Shown here: in pieces, positions 13,110 through 24,667 of the stretch
Numbering within the stretch: the stretch's first letter is position 1
Layout: each line of letters opens with the position of its first letter
NCBI GenBank assembly: GCA_036583965.1
Contig: JAZBQD010000015.1
Span: forward strand, 65,936,330-66,000,329
DNA from: Prunella strophiata
Lineage: Eukaryota; Chordata; Aves; Passeriformes; Prunellidae
Length of the DNA stretch: 64,000 nucleotides
Direction of reading: 5' to 3'
Notes under the pieces: model-generated
The model's database searches: none
Seen by the model: only the letters and a program-made list of their open reading frames with translations
Told to the model about the DNA's origin: nothing
Program-made: the position numbers and the translations under genes

Positions 13110-13260
13110 ATAAAAGGACAAATGTAATGTTTATTGTTGCAAGGAGTGCAATGTCATAATCAGGTTAAGAAAACAATTGACTGAATGCTGACGTACATTC
13201 CTAAAAACTTAATTCTGAAAAGCTTCATTTTCTCATTAGGGACACTTGTCTTGTTTACAA
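13110..13260. promoter_or_regulatory. Candidate conserved non-coding element
   Basis: AT-rich, repeat-free sequence with forkhead-like GTTTATTGTTGC, a GTCATAATCA motif, TGACGTAC and TTGTTTACAATG. A cluster of forkhead-type sites is suggestive of an enhancer. There is no direct evidence of conservation or activity in the window itself. Confidence 0.22.
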
Positions 13261-14537
13261 TGTCACTTCTGTTACAAGTGTTTTTAAGGACAAATACTTC
13301 TGGGAGTGAGAGAAGCCTGACAGTCCTATGAATCTGGAATGCAAATTTGCCAGGCAGATTCAGCCTTTGTTCCCTTCCCTATCGGTGCTAGTAAAAAGAA
13401 TGAACATTGGCCTTGTTTGAAGAAAGAGAAGGAACGAGAAGGAGAAACATGGAGAGAGCACCATGAGGAGTTAGCAGCAGAGGTGAGAAGAGCTGTTTGT
13501 ACATCACTAAGTACACTGTCTCTGTTAGCATTATGCCAGTTCTGCACCTGCCTTGAAAATACATTCCTTGGTGCTGCTTAATTACTGCAGTTGCTGAAGT
13601 TTCAGAGACAAAAACATCTCATAATAACCCTATTTTCATCATGTCTTCAGCATTTTCAAAAATGCACCACCTCCCACCCCAGCCAAACCAGTCATATTAA
13701 CCTTTTCCAGCTTACTTCAGAGTTTCTTCAGGAATTTTTATACTGATTTACATGAATCAAAGTGATTGCTTTCAAAGCTGATTTTCCCCATATGCTGCTG
13801 CTTTGGAGGTAACCTCAGGAGCTGGTTAGGATTTTCCCTTTCAGATACTAGAACTGTTTTAAGGTACACCTTTCTCTCACTGTCAGGCTCATATTTACCT
13901 CATTTTGAAACAAGAAAACATTTCTTTTGAAAAAAAGGAAATTTGTGGTAGTCACAACCTCTCCAAATTTGTCCTAGAGGAACAGCTACATGCACCCTGA
14001 CACAGGAGACAAGTAGCCAATAATTGTGGAAGTGAAAGTGTCTCTTCACTGCTTCACCTTGAGAGGTCTTGGGCACACATGGATTTGCAACTCTAAGGAG
14101 GCTCTCCAATCTTAGCCATCTATGAGGGACTTCAGATGATCTCCATTACAGTACCTCTGCCCTCAAATTAAGTCATGTGTATTGAGCAGCCTAACACAAG
14201 TAGCAGAGCTCTGCATGGTGTGCTGACTCTTTTTCTAAACTGGAGCCTTTGGCATGTGAGGTCTCATTCAGCCAACAACATAGCAGAGGTCAAGGATTCA
14301 AAAGTGTCCTACTCGAAAACAAGAAGGACCCATTTTATTGGCAAATCACCAGCAGCAAGAGATTAAGTTAAGACTGCAAATAATGAAAGCATGACAAAAG
14401 CATGTGTTTTCTCCCCTTGATCCCTTTATTATGTTTCCTGGTATAAAAATTATAACCTGCCTCCTTCCAGCATTATCCTTATTTTTAGAAGAGCGAGAGA
14501 TCTCTCCTGAATTTTGAGAGGTTTACTTCACAGTAAA

Positions 14538-14617
14538 GAGCCACAGGGGTTTATGCAGACCTCTTGTGGCTCACTGGAAAGGTCAGGAGGAGAGGTCTGC
14601 ATAAACCCATGTGGCTC
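14538..14617. repeat. Near-perfect 27-bp inverted repeat (hairpin)
   Basis: The left arm 14538-14564 and right arm 14591-14617 are reverse complements at 26 of 27 positions, around a 26-base spacer. The core shared by both arms is GGGTTTATGCAGACCTCT. The spacer begins with TGTGGCTCA, which recurs at the end of the right arm (14610-14618). An RNA from either strand would fold into an 80-nt hairpin of about pre-miRNA size. I do not recognise a known miRNA in it. A local template-switch or inverted duplication could also have produced it. Confidence 0.9.
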
Positions 14618-15649
14618 AGGGTGGTATGCCAGCAAGCTGGAGCTGAGAAGTACATGCTGAGGTATTCCTGTAAACAATCTCGTAAAGCAAAACAAAACAG
14701 GAACAGAGCTGGAGTCGCTTTGTTGAAAGGAGTGGAAATATTTTGCCAAGCTGTGCAGGACTGCCAAACCCACAAATTATTTGAGACTCCCACTTCAGGG
14801 CTTGGAAAATGTATTCTGTGTTAAGAGCTACATGTGCTCCTAGAAGCCCATAGTTTAGTCTAAAAGTCCATCTGATTAATTCATACACAAGCTAGGTGGA
14901 AGCAACAGAATAGATATGGGGAAAAAAGAAAGTAATTAAGGCAAAATACACTTGGGAGTTCTGTGGTGGTGGAGATACTGGGTGCTATTAACAGTCAGTG
15001 AGATTGATACTGGGGCACCTTTAGAAAAGTCAGCAGATAATAAGAAACAGCATTAAGAACAAATTGAGGTGGGTAAAATTTACTGCTGTCTCCACTGAGA
15101 CTGTAAATGGAAAACTTGGAGAGAGCCAGTGAAAATGCTCAAAGAGGCCAAACAAACAAATTCCACTAGCACCAGCAGAGTGGTTTTAAATCATGTCCTT
15201 TAATAATCTACCATTCGCATTACTGTAACATGTCATTGCATTATTCTGGTCTGCAAACAATTGTTGAGTTCCCAACTTCTGCTGCTGGAAAAAATTATGA
15301 CCTGGGGGAAGGAATTTTTGTAGTAAATACCTCACCATGAATAATAAGATGAGGTTATTTAAGCGACTGCTCCTTGAAAAATTAGCCTAGCTTCCTAATA
15401 ACTGTACTACATAGCTTAAAGAAATCTAATTTTATCTCTGCCTCCCACACAGTAAATCTCCCTATCACATTCTTTCCTTGCTTCATTGCTATTTCTTTGC
15501 TCAATAATCACCTACTTAAAAGATCAGGGATAATATTAATAATGGGCAAATTAGATACACAGAAAAACAATGTTTTCTGTACTTCTAGAGATACCCAGCA
15601 TGACTGTCATTAAACCAAAACCAAGGCTTGAGGAGAGAGCACAGAATCA

Positions 15650-15900
15650 GTAGGCAGGCAGCAATGGAACAGGGCAAGGACTCTGGCTAACTTAGTGTTG
15701 AGCAGACAACATTAGTCAGCGTTGCAATGCTGAAATATTTAACAACGGGAGCAGCTCTCCCCCTTCAGCATTTTTCTCCCATAAACTAATTAGGCTATAA
15801 TATTATGAGCACTTCCTTTGAGGCTAGGCTTTCCTCTTAGCATGACTCTCGGCAGGCTGGGCAAAGCTGGGTTATCGCTGTGATGAAAAAACTGGCACTA
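15650..15900. promoter_or_regulatory. Candidate conserved non-coding element
   Basis: Repeat-free sequence with several isolated CpGs (CAGCGTTGC, CAACGGG, TCTCGGC, TTATCGC) and homeodomain-type cores (AACTAATTAGG). It also has TATAATATTATGAGC, which includes a short palindrome. CpGs surviving in AT-rich non-coding DNA are a weak hint of constraint. No conservation data are available here. Confidence 0.25.
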
Positions 15901-15970
15901 CATTTTGCCTCAGTCTCCTTTATTATTTTTTTCAAAGTTCTATACAAAGCCACTCACATGCCCAATGGCT

Positions 15971-16038
15971 CAATCTCACTTCCAATTAAGTCAATGATAA
16001 AACTCACATTGACTTAAATGGAAGCAGGTTTGCATCCC
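15971..16038. mobile_element. Ancient amniote repeat relic (CR1/L3-like)
   Basis: The core is an inverted repeat: CCAATTAAGTCAATG (15982-15996) and CATTGACTTAAATGG (16007-16021) match as reverse complements at 14 of 15 positions, followed by AAGCAGGTTTGCATCCC. This resembles the dispersed GAAGTCAATGG...CCATTGACTTCAATGG signature common in turtle, crocodile and bird genomes. I recall it as part of old CR1/L3-type elements. The family name is from memory and is the uncertain part. Confidence 0.5.
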
Positions 16039-16328
16039 AAAGGCTAGCAGTCAAGGCTTTTAACAGTCAGACTACTAATGGGGAAAGTAGAAAGAGTTAG
16101 AAAATGTCATCATCTTCTCTTTTCTTAGGAGCAGTAATTCAAAGTGAATAGAGTAGGCATGTTCGATTCAAAATTATTTTCAGGGAGAAGAAATACGTGG
16201 TGAGTCTATTTATAATGCAGTGATTCAGCTCTTCTTATAATACTTGGGGATGGTTCCATGGCAGAGAAGAAGGCAGCACATAAGAATTATTGACTCTCCC
16301 TTTAAATAGTTTGCAAGGACTTTCTTAG

Positions 16329-16356
16329 CCCTTACTATATTCATCCCTTACTATAT
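16329..16356. repeat. 16-bp period direct repeat
   Basis: CCCTTACTATAT occurs exactly twice, at 16329-16340 and 16345-16356. It is a small local duplication without a recognised role. Confidence 0.85.
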
Positions 16357-17555
16357 CACCTAGCCTGTGCACTCCTAATAAAATGTTTTGGCCAATTAAC
16401 TTGGTTATATTGGAGTCCACTGCTGATAAAAGAGCAAAAGACCTGGAGCGTCCCAGATGCTTCCTCAGCACTGGCTTCTGCTATGGACAGAGACCATACA
16501 AGGCCAGGAAAAAAGATAATTTTGTTTTTCTTTTTATAACATTGGCAAAATTAAGCAAAAGGAAGATATTATATTAACAATGGCTGCATTAATGTTAATT
16601 TTCTTGCTTGAACACATATACTTTTGGAGGAGGAAGGGTAATCCATAAGTAAAAAAGGCCTTTGAAGACAGCCGGGCAGAGACACCCAGCATTTAAATCT
16701 CCCATGAACCTTTTGAAGGCAGATAATTCCACTCAACCTCCCCAGCCTCAGTGTGATGCCCACTCCTCACAGAGGGCACACGCATCCACACAGAAGTGCA
16801 GCCATGTAGGAGCAGTGGTTTAGGTGGTGATATCAGTTTCTCCTCCCTTCTCCCCCATCCTGCAGACAATGAGGGATGCAGGTTGCAGGGCGACTAAGCT
16901 GCAGTCCCCAGCACACAGGGGCTTCTGCTGGCAGGGAGTGACAAGGGAGGACACTGCCACCAGGTCAGTGTGCTGCAGTGAGTCAGTCCCCAAAGGAGAC
17001 TCAGCTCCATTCCAGCATGCACGCAGCTGGACAGGTGCCACAGGAACCCTGCAGCTCCCTGCCTGGCACTGCCCCAGTACACACAATGGAGGCTTTCTGT
17101 GGAGGATGACACCATGGAAAGTTTGGAACCTTCTGCCAGGCTGGATTCGGTGTTTCTTTACGACACCCATGACAGCCACAGTTGTATCTGCACACTAGTG
17201 TGTGGGAACAGGGAAGCCTGGCCTGGACTGCCCTGCCACAGTGCTGAAAGTATTTTCTCGCTGTTCTGGGTATTGTTTGTTCGTCAGCTGGTGGATGTGT
17301 TCCACCTGCAGTTATATCTTTCATCTCAGTGCTTCTTCTACTCCTTGCTTTTCCCCTGTTAGCAGAGTAGAAGGAAATGTGTTTGCCTTTTGCAATGTTT
17401 ATTATCAAATTCAAACAGAAAACACTGAACTATAGCACTGCTGGAGTAACCTGGTGTGATACACCCACGCAGGAGGGAGAGGTAAAGAGAACAGCTTTTG
17501 TCAATGACATTCAGGTTCAGCTTGCAGGTTTGCAACTTTCCTGAAAAACTGAAAT

Positions 17556-17587
17556 GACTCCTGCAGCAAAGACAGGAGTCTTTGCTG
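17556..17587. repeat. Two overlapping mutually exclusive hairpins
   Basis: GACTCCTG (17556-17563) pairs with CAGGAGTC (17573-17580). CAGCAAAG (17564-17571) pairs with CTTTGCTG (17580-17587). The second pair overlaps the first, so the two stems cannot form fully together. It is a compact curiosity rather than a demonstrated switch. Confidence 0.8.
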
Positions 17588-18879
17588 AGCAAAGTTTCAT
17601 GACTTTACAGGGAAGCCAGGCAGCTCAGTGGAATTTGATGGAGATGTTCTGGAGGAACACAAGGGAAACAGGTGTCTCTGAATCGGCTCCCAAACATTTG
17701 CACCTCTTCTCTCCTCAGCCCATGATCCAGAGAGTAGCACCTGCACACACCCACACATGCTCTGTTTTTGTCTCCTTTTCTGCATCACTCTCCATTTCAA
17801 ACCTTTTTTTGATTGTCATGGCTTCAAAATTCAAAATAGTCCCAGCCTCCTTCTGCAAATAAATCAGAGATTGTGGCTTTGCATTTCTGTGCCAAATGCT
17901 GAGGGGCCAATGGCATTCCAAGCATTCATAAAGTTGAAATAGTAGGTCAGTACAAGTACACACTGCAAAATCTCCTGGAAGAGGAGGCAGTGCAGTCTTG
18001 CAGGATGTGGGTTTGGATCTCCTCCTCTTCTCTGTCCCTCCCTCAGCCCCTGACTCTTCCTCCTTCCCTCCCAGCCCCCTTAGAGCAGAATGACTGACAC
18101 TGGTGGCCTTTGCCCACTCACATGCTGCCCTAATGAGATACCCTAATCCCAGCCTGATTCCATCCTGCTCCAGCTACACCACACAACCTACTGACCCCCT
18201 CTGGGTCCATACAGGTCAGAGCTCTTCACAGCACAGTGATGGTGAGGAAAACATAGCAATGGCATTGTATAGAAAATCTCACTTCTCTCTTCTGCTGCTG
18301 ACTCCACCAGCAGTTTCTTTCTCTTTGGAGAGCAGAATCAAGGGAGAAAAGCATCAAAAGTGCAGTGGGGCCAGACAGTAGCCTGTGCTTGAGGTGAGAG
18401 CACCCAGCAACTGGCACAGCCTGGTACTGAGTGCATGAAGATCAGCAATGCTGCCACAGTGTCACCGTGTCAGCCAGGGGCAGGATGCATGAGGGCTCAG
18501 GGCACAGCTTGCACTGCCATGAAAGCCACTGCCTTTAAAAAGGTAGACAACTTTGAAGAATGTCCTCTCACAGCTAACTGGCTTTGCAGGCCAGTGTGAA
18601 GAGAGGAAAAAAACTCTTTATTTTCCTGATGCCACAGGCACCAATCACTCACGCCATCACTCCCACTGGGATTCTGTGTCAGCCCTCTGTTGCTCTGGCA
18701 GATCTTGCCTTGCTCCCTTCCTTTGCCTGCAGGGAGGAGGCATGTACCCACAAGTGGCTGGCCTTGCCTGGCTTGGCCCCATTCAAGGAGCACCACATGA
18801 CTGCCATGCTGCTTTGGCGAGGCTTAATTTACAGGGACAATCTCTTTTCTAACTACTGCAAGTTCACCCAAGGCTCTTA

Positions 18880-19070
18880 ATGGATGTTTTCCCCTGAATC
18901 ATAACTACTGATAAACATTCTTCATTAAAGTACTAAATTAATCTCTGATGAATATATGTGATGCAGCCTGAAGCCCACCTCAATCTCCATTAGCTGCGCT
19001 GTTCTTGCAGCCGAGAGAAATAAGATTTATTTTAGTCAGTAAAGTGAACAAACACCACCTGTGTACCACT
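18880..19070. promoter_or_regulatory. Candidate conserved non-coding element
   Basis: AT-rich unique sequence with TTCATTAAAG, AAATTAATCTC and CATTAGCTGCGCTG motifs, a retained CpG in GCAGCCGAG, and no repeat signature. The resemblance is to known developmental enhancers in general texture only. Confidence 0.22.
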
Positions 19071-20006
19071 CAGGAAGCTGACCTGAGCTAGAAGGTGACA
19101 TTTTTACTGTTCCTTTTTGACTATAACGAAGGCTAATGGTGCATGGATTATTATGTTTCCAGCAAAGCTGCCTTTTTCAGTTGAAAATGAGGTTTTTGTC
19201 AATTAAATACTCAGTACATCAAAGACATGTAGACCATACATATGATAATTCAATCTAAAAATACTGAAAGAAGCTTTAAAGAATGGCACTGTAACTGACA
19301 GATAAGATTTTTTGTGTTTTCAGTGAATTGCCACTTTTGTTCTTATGATCTGTATAGTGATCACAGACTGATTCAAGCCTGCAAATATAAACAGGTTCCT
19401 TTGCTTTCCAGGAAAGTCACTGGCTAAAGTAACTTATACAGTGCCACTGTTTTAAGGATAAACAAGCTAAGTCAGTTCCTTATCCTGTCAGTATGGAGCT
19501 TTGACAATCACTAAGTTCCATGTTTTGAAGACAGATGGAAGAACTCTTTCAGTGAACTGCATGGGACTTTCAAAGCATAAGTAGAGCTCAAATGAAGATG
19601 AGGGTGACTCTTAATTGCATTTCTTTTTCACAGTAAATGCAGCTCCTGGAAAGTTCAGAGCCTGTAAGAGCACAGGCCTTTTCCATGTATGTTGCAAAAC
19701 AGGTTTCTACCAGCAAAGTCAAACAGTATGTGCCAAGGAGACAGTGCCTTCCCACTTTGTCCTTCAAGATGTACTGTGCTGGATTTCCTGCACATGGATG
19801 ACAGTTAAAAATAAAGTCAAGAATTATGTACTAGACCTTGCATTCTGCTATGTCCTCTGTCCTGGGACTGTCTGAGGGTGTCTGAGCCTTAATAGAGCTT
19901 AGTGACTTTATTGCTCATTAAATCAGAGTATTCTGAGAGTATTCAGAGAAGGGGGAGGAGGAGAACAGGAAGCTGAGAACAAATGAAATCACAAAAGGCT
20001 CAGGCA

Positions 20007-20061
20007 TGGATAGGACAGGCTAGGCTAGACTAGGCTAGGATAGGCTAGGATAGGCTAGGAT
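20007..20061. repeat. 10-bp minisatellite (TAGGCTAGGA)
   Basis: About five units of 5/10-bp TAGGC and TAGGA repeats occur, most regular at 20031-20061. The array lies about 150 bp upstream of the long polypurine tract, so the area is locally prone to tandem repeat growth. Confidence 0.9.
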
Positions 20062-20215
20062 AAAATAAACCTTTAGATTTTATGTTCCTGACTCAGTCTC
20101 CTTCTCTCTCACTGCCTGCAAACACAAGATGAAATCAGAGCCATATGGGGAGAACTGGGATGATCCTGTCGACTTGTGCTGATCTGTGCAAGAAGTCAGA
20201 CCAGAGAGAAACCAT

Positions 20216-20682
20216 GAGGAGAGGAGAGGAGAGGAGAGGAGAGAGAGAGAGGAGAGGAGAGGAGAGAGAGGAGAGGAGAGGAGAGAGAGGAGAGGAGAGG
20301 AGAGGAGAGGAGAGGAGAGGAGAGGAGAGGGAAGAGGGAAGAGGAAGAGGGAAGAGGGAAGAGGGAAGAGGGAAGAGGGAAGAGGGAAGAGGGAAGAGGG
20401 AAGAGGGAAGAGGGAAGAGGGAAGAGGGAAGAGGGAAGAGGGAAGAGGGAAGAGGGAAGAGGGAAGAGGGAAGAGGGAAGAGGGAAGAGGGAAGAGGGAA
20501 GAGGGAAGAGGAAGAGGGAAGAGGAAGAGGGAAGAGGAAGAGGGAAGAGGAAGAGGGAAGAGGAAGAGGAAGAGGAAGAGGGAAGAGGAAGAGGGAAGAG
20601 GAAGAGGAAGAGGGAAGAGGGAAGAGGGAAGAGGGAAGAGGGAAGAGGGAAGAGGGAAGAGGGAAGAGGGAAGAGGGAGAGG
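20216..20682. repeat. 467-bp uninterrupted polypurine tract with G4 potential
   Basis: Every base from 20216 to 20682 on the plus strand is A or G. The first 115 bp or so are mainly GGAGA pentamers. From about 20330 the unit becomes the heptamer GGGAAGA, nearly perfect for about 160 bp. It mixes with GAGGAA hexamers at about 20510-20610 and returns to the heptamer to the end. The heptamer runs give consecutive GGG blocks separated by AAGA, which meets the standard G-quadruplex pattern many times over. Long homopurine mirror repeats can also form triplex (H-DNA). The long frames of Glu, Arg, Gly and Lys on plus, and Ser, Leu and Pro on minus, are by-products. Confidence 0.97.
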
Positions 20683-21029
20683 CTTTTAAAAGAGGTACTT
20701 TAGATCTGTTCAGAAATAACAAATCTTGTGAAGCAGATCAATTATAGACAGTAAGATTAATGCAGTAGTGATTGCTGTCAAAGGCACCTAACTCCTTCAG
20801 ATTCCCTGGAAAATCCCTGCACTGCTGCATGTTTCACTGATGGAACAAAGTATGGGCTCTGACTAGTACAGGAAGAAATAGCTCCCACCATTTTCATGCT
20901 TTATCTATGGTTTCCATAGCAGATTTGGCAACATCTCAAAGCTTCCTCAGCCCTATACCTACTATCAGTTACGTTATGCTACAGTGCTGCATTTTAATTG
21001 CTGGTTTTTCTGAGACAGAGGGAGCTGAA

Positions 21030-21260
21030 TCTAAATATATCTCAAGCGCCAGCAGTGATATTTAGCACAGCTACTGTAATCAAGAATTCAGCCACCGCCA
21101 ACAAATAAAACTTCTCACTTGAGCAAATAGGTTCTCTGAAAAACACCTGAATGTTTGACAAAATCTCTTTTTCTGTTATTTTAATATCATTAGGAGGCCT
21201 CAGTTTTCTTGATTGGCAGGGTGTGCATGTAAACTGCCAAAAAATTACCCATTTTCGAAT
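21030..21260. promoter_or_regulatory. Candidate conserved non-coding element
   Basis: Repeat-free block with retained CpGs (CAAGCGCC, CCACCGCC), a GTAATCAAG motif, TTTAATATCATTAGG, CTTGATTGGCAGG and an AATTACCC core. It reads like constrained regulatory sequence. An open frame of 73 codons on minus crosses it without any protein-like features. Confidence 0.25.
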
Positions 21261-23999
21261 CACAGCTCTTTTCCTTTTCTGAATGCAGACACTGACAGCT
21301 CTAACAAAGATGCTCAGCTAGGAAGCTTTTTCTCTAGTAAGAGAAATGAAATATTGCTGAGTTAAAACCACTAATTACATTTTATAATAACAATACTTCC
21401 TGGGGGAAAAAAATTAAACTATACTTAACTGCTGGGTTTTTTCTTTAAACTAGGGGTTTGGCTACAGTCTGATGGCTAACTACTTGTAAATCTCTACTCA
21501 ACTGGTACAGTCTAGCTGGCAGATTCCAGAGCAAAAAACTACACCTCTCCCACAGTATAGGCATATTTTTCTGTCAAACCATTTGCTTTGTAATTCAAGT
21601 GCAAAATGTAATGTATGCAATAGGAAGCAAAGTATTTGAATAAAGATCACTGAAAAAACCCTGAAGTACATCCTTCATTTTGAGTATTTTAAGAAGCTCT
21701 TGGAATTTTCTGCAAACCCATATGGGATATTTTAGAAAGGAAAAAAATACTAGGTAAAGTGCTTAGGCTGTAGTAAACTATTGAAATTGCAGAAATTTAC
21801 ACCCAGAGTTCTGTTCTTCTATCCCAGTGCATGAGTTTCCTGTTCTCTCCTGAAGTGTTGACACCTCCAAGGTCCTTCCACTGGGACAGGAAAGTTTTTC
21901 TCAAGCCTTTTCCCCTCTGAAGATGCCCAAATATGATTTGTATTCAAGAATACTGAAAGATGGAGCTCCTCTAGCAAAATTTTTCAATATTATCCAGGTT
22001 TTATCCTTCAGGACTGAAAGAAGTGCTGGAGACAGAGACACACACACACAGAGGTGCAACAACTGGGCTTTTCAATGCAGTGGGAATCAGTGGGATAACA
22101 GATGGCACTGGACCATCGGGCTCTTGTGGGTTATTTTGCTAATTCATTCTGCTGGCTTGCACCAAAGCTCAGGAGATCAAACAGAAAAGTATAAATGGCA
22201 TTGAAAAGTCAGCCAGTGACTCAGGAGGCCACTTTCTAAATGAAAGCACTCTCTCATTTAAATGATAACTATACAAAGTATACAGGAAACACTGAGCCTG
22301 ATCAGAGAAGTGAAGGTGAGAATATTTATTTACAATTCTTAAAAGTACCTTTTTTTTTTTTTCCCCTGGGAAATAGTAATCCAAAATGGACTACAAAAAT
22401 AGAGTATTTGCCCAGTAAGGCAGTCTTCAAAAACTCTGTCTCGTGATGACCAAAGTTTAGCTCCTGCTGTTCTTAACTCCTTGATCAGAGCTTTGTTTTG
22501 TGTGTCTTGCCACTGAAATCAGTCAATAGAGAATGGGGCAAAGTCGGAGTGATCAGAGGCAATCTGGAAACATATTCTAAATTATTCAGCTTTTACACCA
22601 AAATCTACATGTGTCTACTGATACATGAGGAGATATGTCTTTACAGCTTCCTAAAAGATGTCAAAATGGAAGGACTGGAAAACGAGTATTTTTATCACCC
22701 TTATTATGTTATTTTTATAACTCAAAATACAAATCCATAATCCTCTTCTGAGTATTTCAGTATTTCAATATATTTTTAATCCATATATTTAAAACATTAT
22801 ATCCCAGTGTGTCCAATATAATGCAGCACTAAAAAGGAAGATTTTAGTTAAGTACACTTTATTGCATGGGACAAAAAGGCCTGCAATGTTTTAAACAAGT
22901 GGCAAAGTTAAGCCAAAACAAAGAAATTGTGTTGCAGCTCCTACCCAAGATGAGGAACACTCTGAAGTCAGCTGCTGAAAAACGTGAAACATTTATCCCA
23001 GTGAGAAACAAAAAGTTCAGTGCTAATCATAGGCATGTTCTCTGCTTAAAACACGTGAGGATACTTATTCTAGCTCTATTTCTATGGAAAGCTCATACCT
23101 ACAACAGCTGAAGTACAAATGCAAAACAGCTGAGTTTCAAAAGGACAAATCATGAGATAATTTCAAACTGTTTAGTGTTCAATTCAGTGATCCTAGTCAA
23201 ATTTGCATAAAAAAACCCCAAATATAGCAATGCCAGTGGCATTGCAAATACAGTAACTTTTACTACCTGATTCAGAACTTTCCATCTGCATTCAAGATCA
23301 GCCAGAAATCTGACATCTCTGGATCTAGGAGAAAGCTTCAAAGGTTAATGCCAAGGATAACATTCCTGTGTCTGCTTCTTTAGATGTTCAGTGAAGTCCC
23401 ACGCCTGTACCCGCCTCTCACTTTCTCTTTACATCTCTTTCACGTTGGTTTCTTCTCCTTATCTCAGACTCTGCTGAAAAGATGTGCCCCTCTGGCTGCA
23501 ACACAAGACACGAGGGTTCAGAAAAGCTCCCATGTCCTGTGTTGTAGCCGGAGGTCTCACAATAGTTTAGAGCAAACCCTCTGGTGTGCAGGCTCCTTTC
23601 GCAGCCAAAGCTCTTTTCCTGCACTTTTGAATTCAACCTATGTGTCAATCTGCGAAAGAAAAGTGGAGAAGAATGGAAATCAGGTGCACAGATAACACTG
23701 TGTGCTGTTGGTACTGTTAACACAGCAAATGGAAAAAGCACCCGAGCAGCTGCCAACCTGGGGCAGAAAAGCCAAGTTCTGACCTGGAATGTAAAGCTGC
23801 CATTTAGTTGACCTCAGCAAAGACACACCAGCTCACAGCAATTGGAATCAGCCCTACTGACTTTGCAGCATGATCTCCAGATCTTGATGGCTGAAAGTAT
23901 TTCTCTGGCAACTTTGCCAGCACCTGTTTTTTTCAATAGTAGATAAAGCTAAGCAAATAATTAGCAACTAATCACGTAGAAACAAATGCTGCCTTTTGT

Positions 24000-24215
24000 T
24001 TCTTGTTTGCAAATTGCCCTTACACGGATCACAACATTTCCAAATTTGTTATGCAGAATTATTTATGAATGCCTTCATAATTAATAATTCCAGGTCTGCA
24101 GATCACTCATAAGGAGTTGTGAACATTTGTAAATCACCCTGCATTTCTAAATTATATAAGCCATGTAAACCTTATTCCTGATGAGGTTAGATGTCTAATT
24201 AACTAACTAACACTG
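24000..24215. promoter_or_regulatory. Candidate conserved non-coding element
   Basis: AT-rich unique block with TTACACGGATCAC (retained CpG), an interrupted palindrome at 24056-24090 (TTATGAA...TTCATAA core), TTAATAATTCC, and a TAATTAACTAACTAAC stretch. The texture is typical of vertebrate CNEs. No conservation test was possible. Confidence 0.28.
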
Positions 24216-24594
24216 TGGGTATGCAGCTCAAGAAACCATTTTTGGTGAACATTCAAACTTATGAATTTAAAGGGTAGGCATTGCTGGGAGCAGTTGCTGG
24301 TAATAAAGCTCTGTACCAAATACCCACAGAAAACAGCCCCTTGAAGTGGTTCAAAGAGTTAAATTGAAATTCACTTGTGAATCCAAGCAGATATTCACAG
24401 GACAGCATCTTTTTTTACTGTTTGCTCAACTCAAGTCATAAATTAATGCTAACGAAAATATTCAGAGCTGTTGTTGAATTTCTTATGAGCACAGTATTTA
24501 CTTCTATGTGTTCTTTTCCCTGTGGACTTACATTTTGTTCCCAACTGAAATTGTTTGAATAGCAGAGCTTGAAAATCCCTTCATATACTTATGA

Positions 24595-24667
24595 ATATAT
24601 CTATATATATATCTATGTATCTTTATCTATCTATCTATATCTATATCTAATATATATATGTGTGTGT
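24595..24667. repeat. Compound TATC/TA/TG microsatellite
   Basis: TA dinucleotides, (TATC) tetranucleotides and a terminal (TG) run make an imperfect compound microsatellite of about 70 bp. Its length is probably polymorphic. Confidence 0.9.

Larger units (their letters stand above)
11153..14537. other. Non-coding DNA; CNE-like blocks inside
   Basis: No exon is recognisable. There is an A-rich simple stretch near 11611-11640. Two AT-rich, repeat-free blocks (12140-12320 and 13110-13260) look like conserved regulatory DNA and are listed separately. The remainder shows nothing I can name. Confidence 0.5.
14618..20006. other. Non-coding DNA with one old repeat and a CNE-like block
   Basis: No supported gene. 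Named items inside (15650-15900, 15971-16038, 16329-16356, 17556-17587, 18880-19070) are listed separately. The part from 16.8 to 18.9 kb is GC-richer and full of overlapping short frames on both strands (up to 137 codons) with no recognisable domains. Confidence 0.5.
20683..24594. other. Non-coding unique DNA, two CNE-like blocks
   Basis: No supported gene. It includes a 12-base T run near 22350 and a short CA run near 22040. CNE-like blocks at 21030-21260 and 24000-24215 are listed separately. Nothing else can be named. Confidence 0.5.

Noticed and set aside
20145..20747. 200-codon plus frame rich in Arg, Glu, Gly and Lys (and two other long frames over the same stretch, one on minus)
   Set aside because: It comes from a homopurine tandem repeat, which is open in several frames by composition alone. 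No start context, domain or flanking exon supports a protein.
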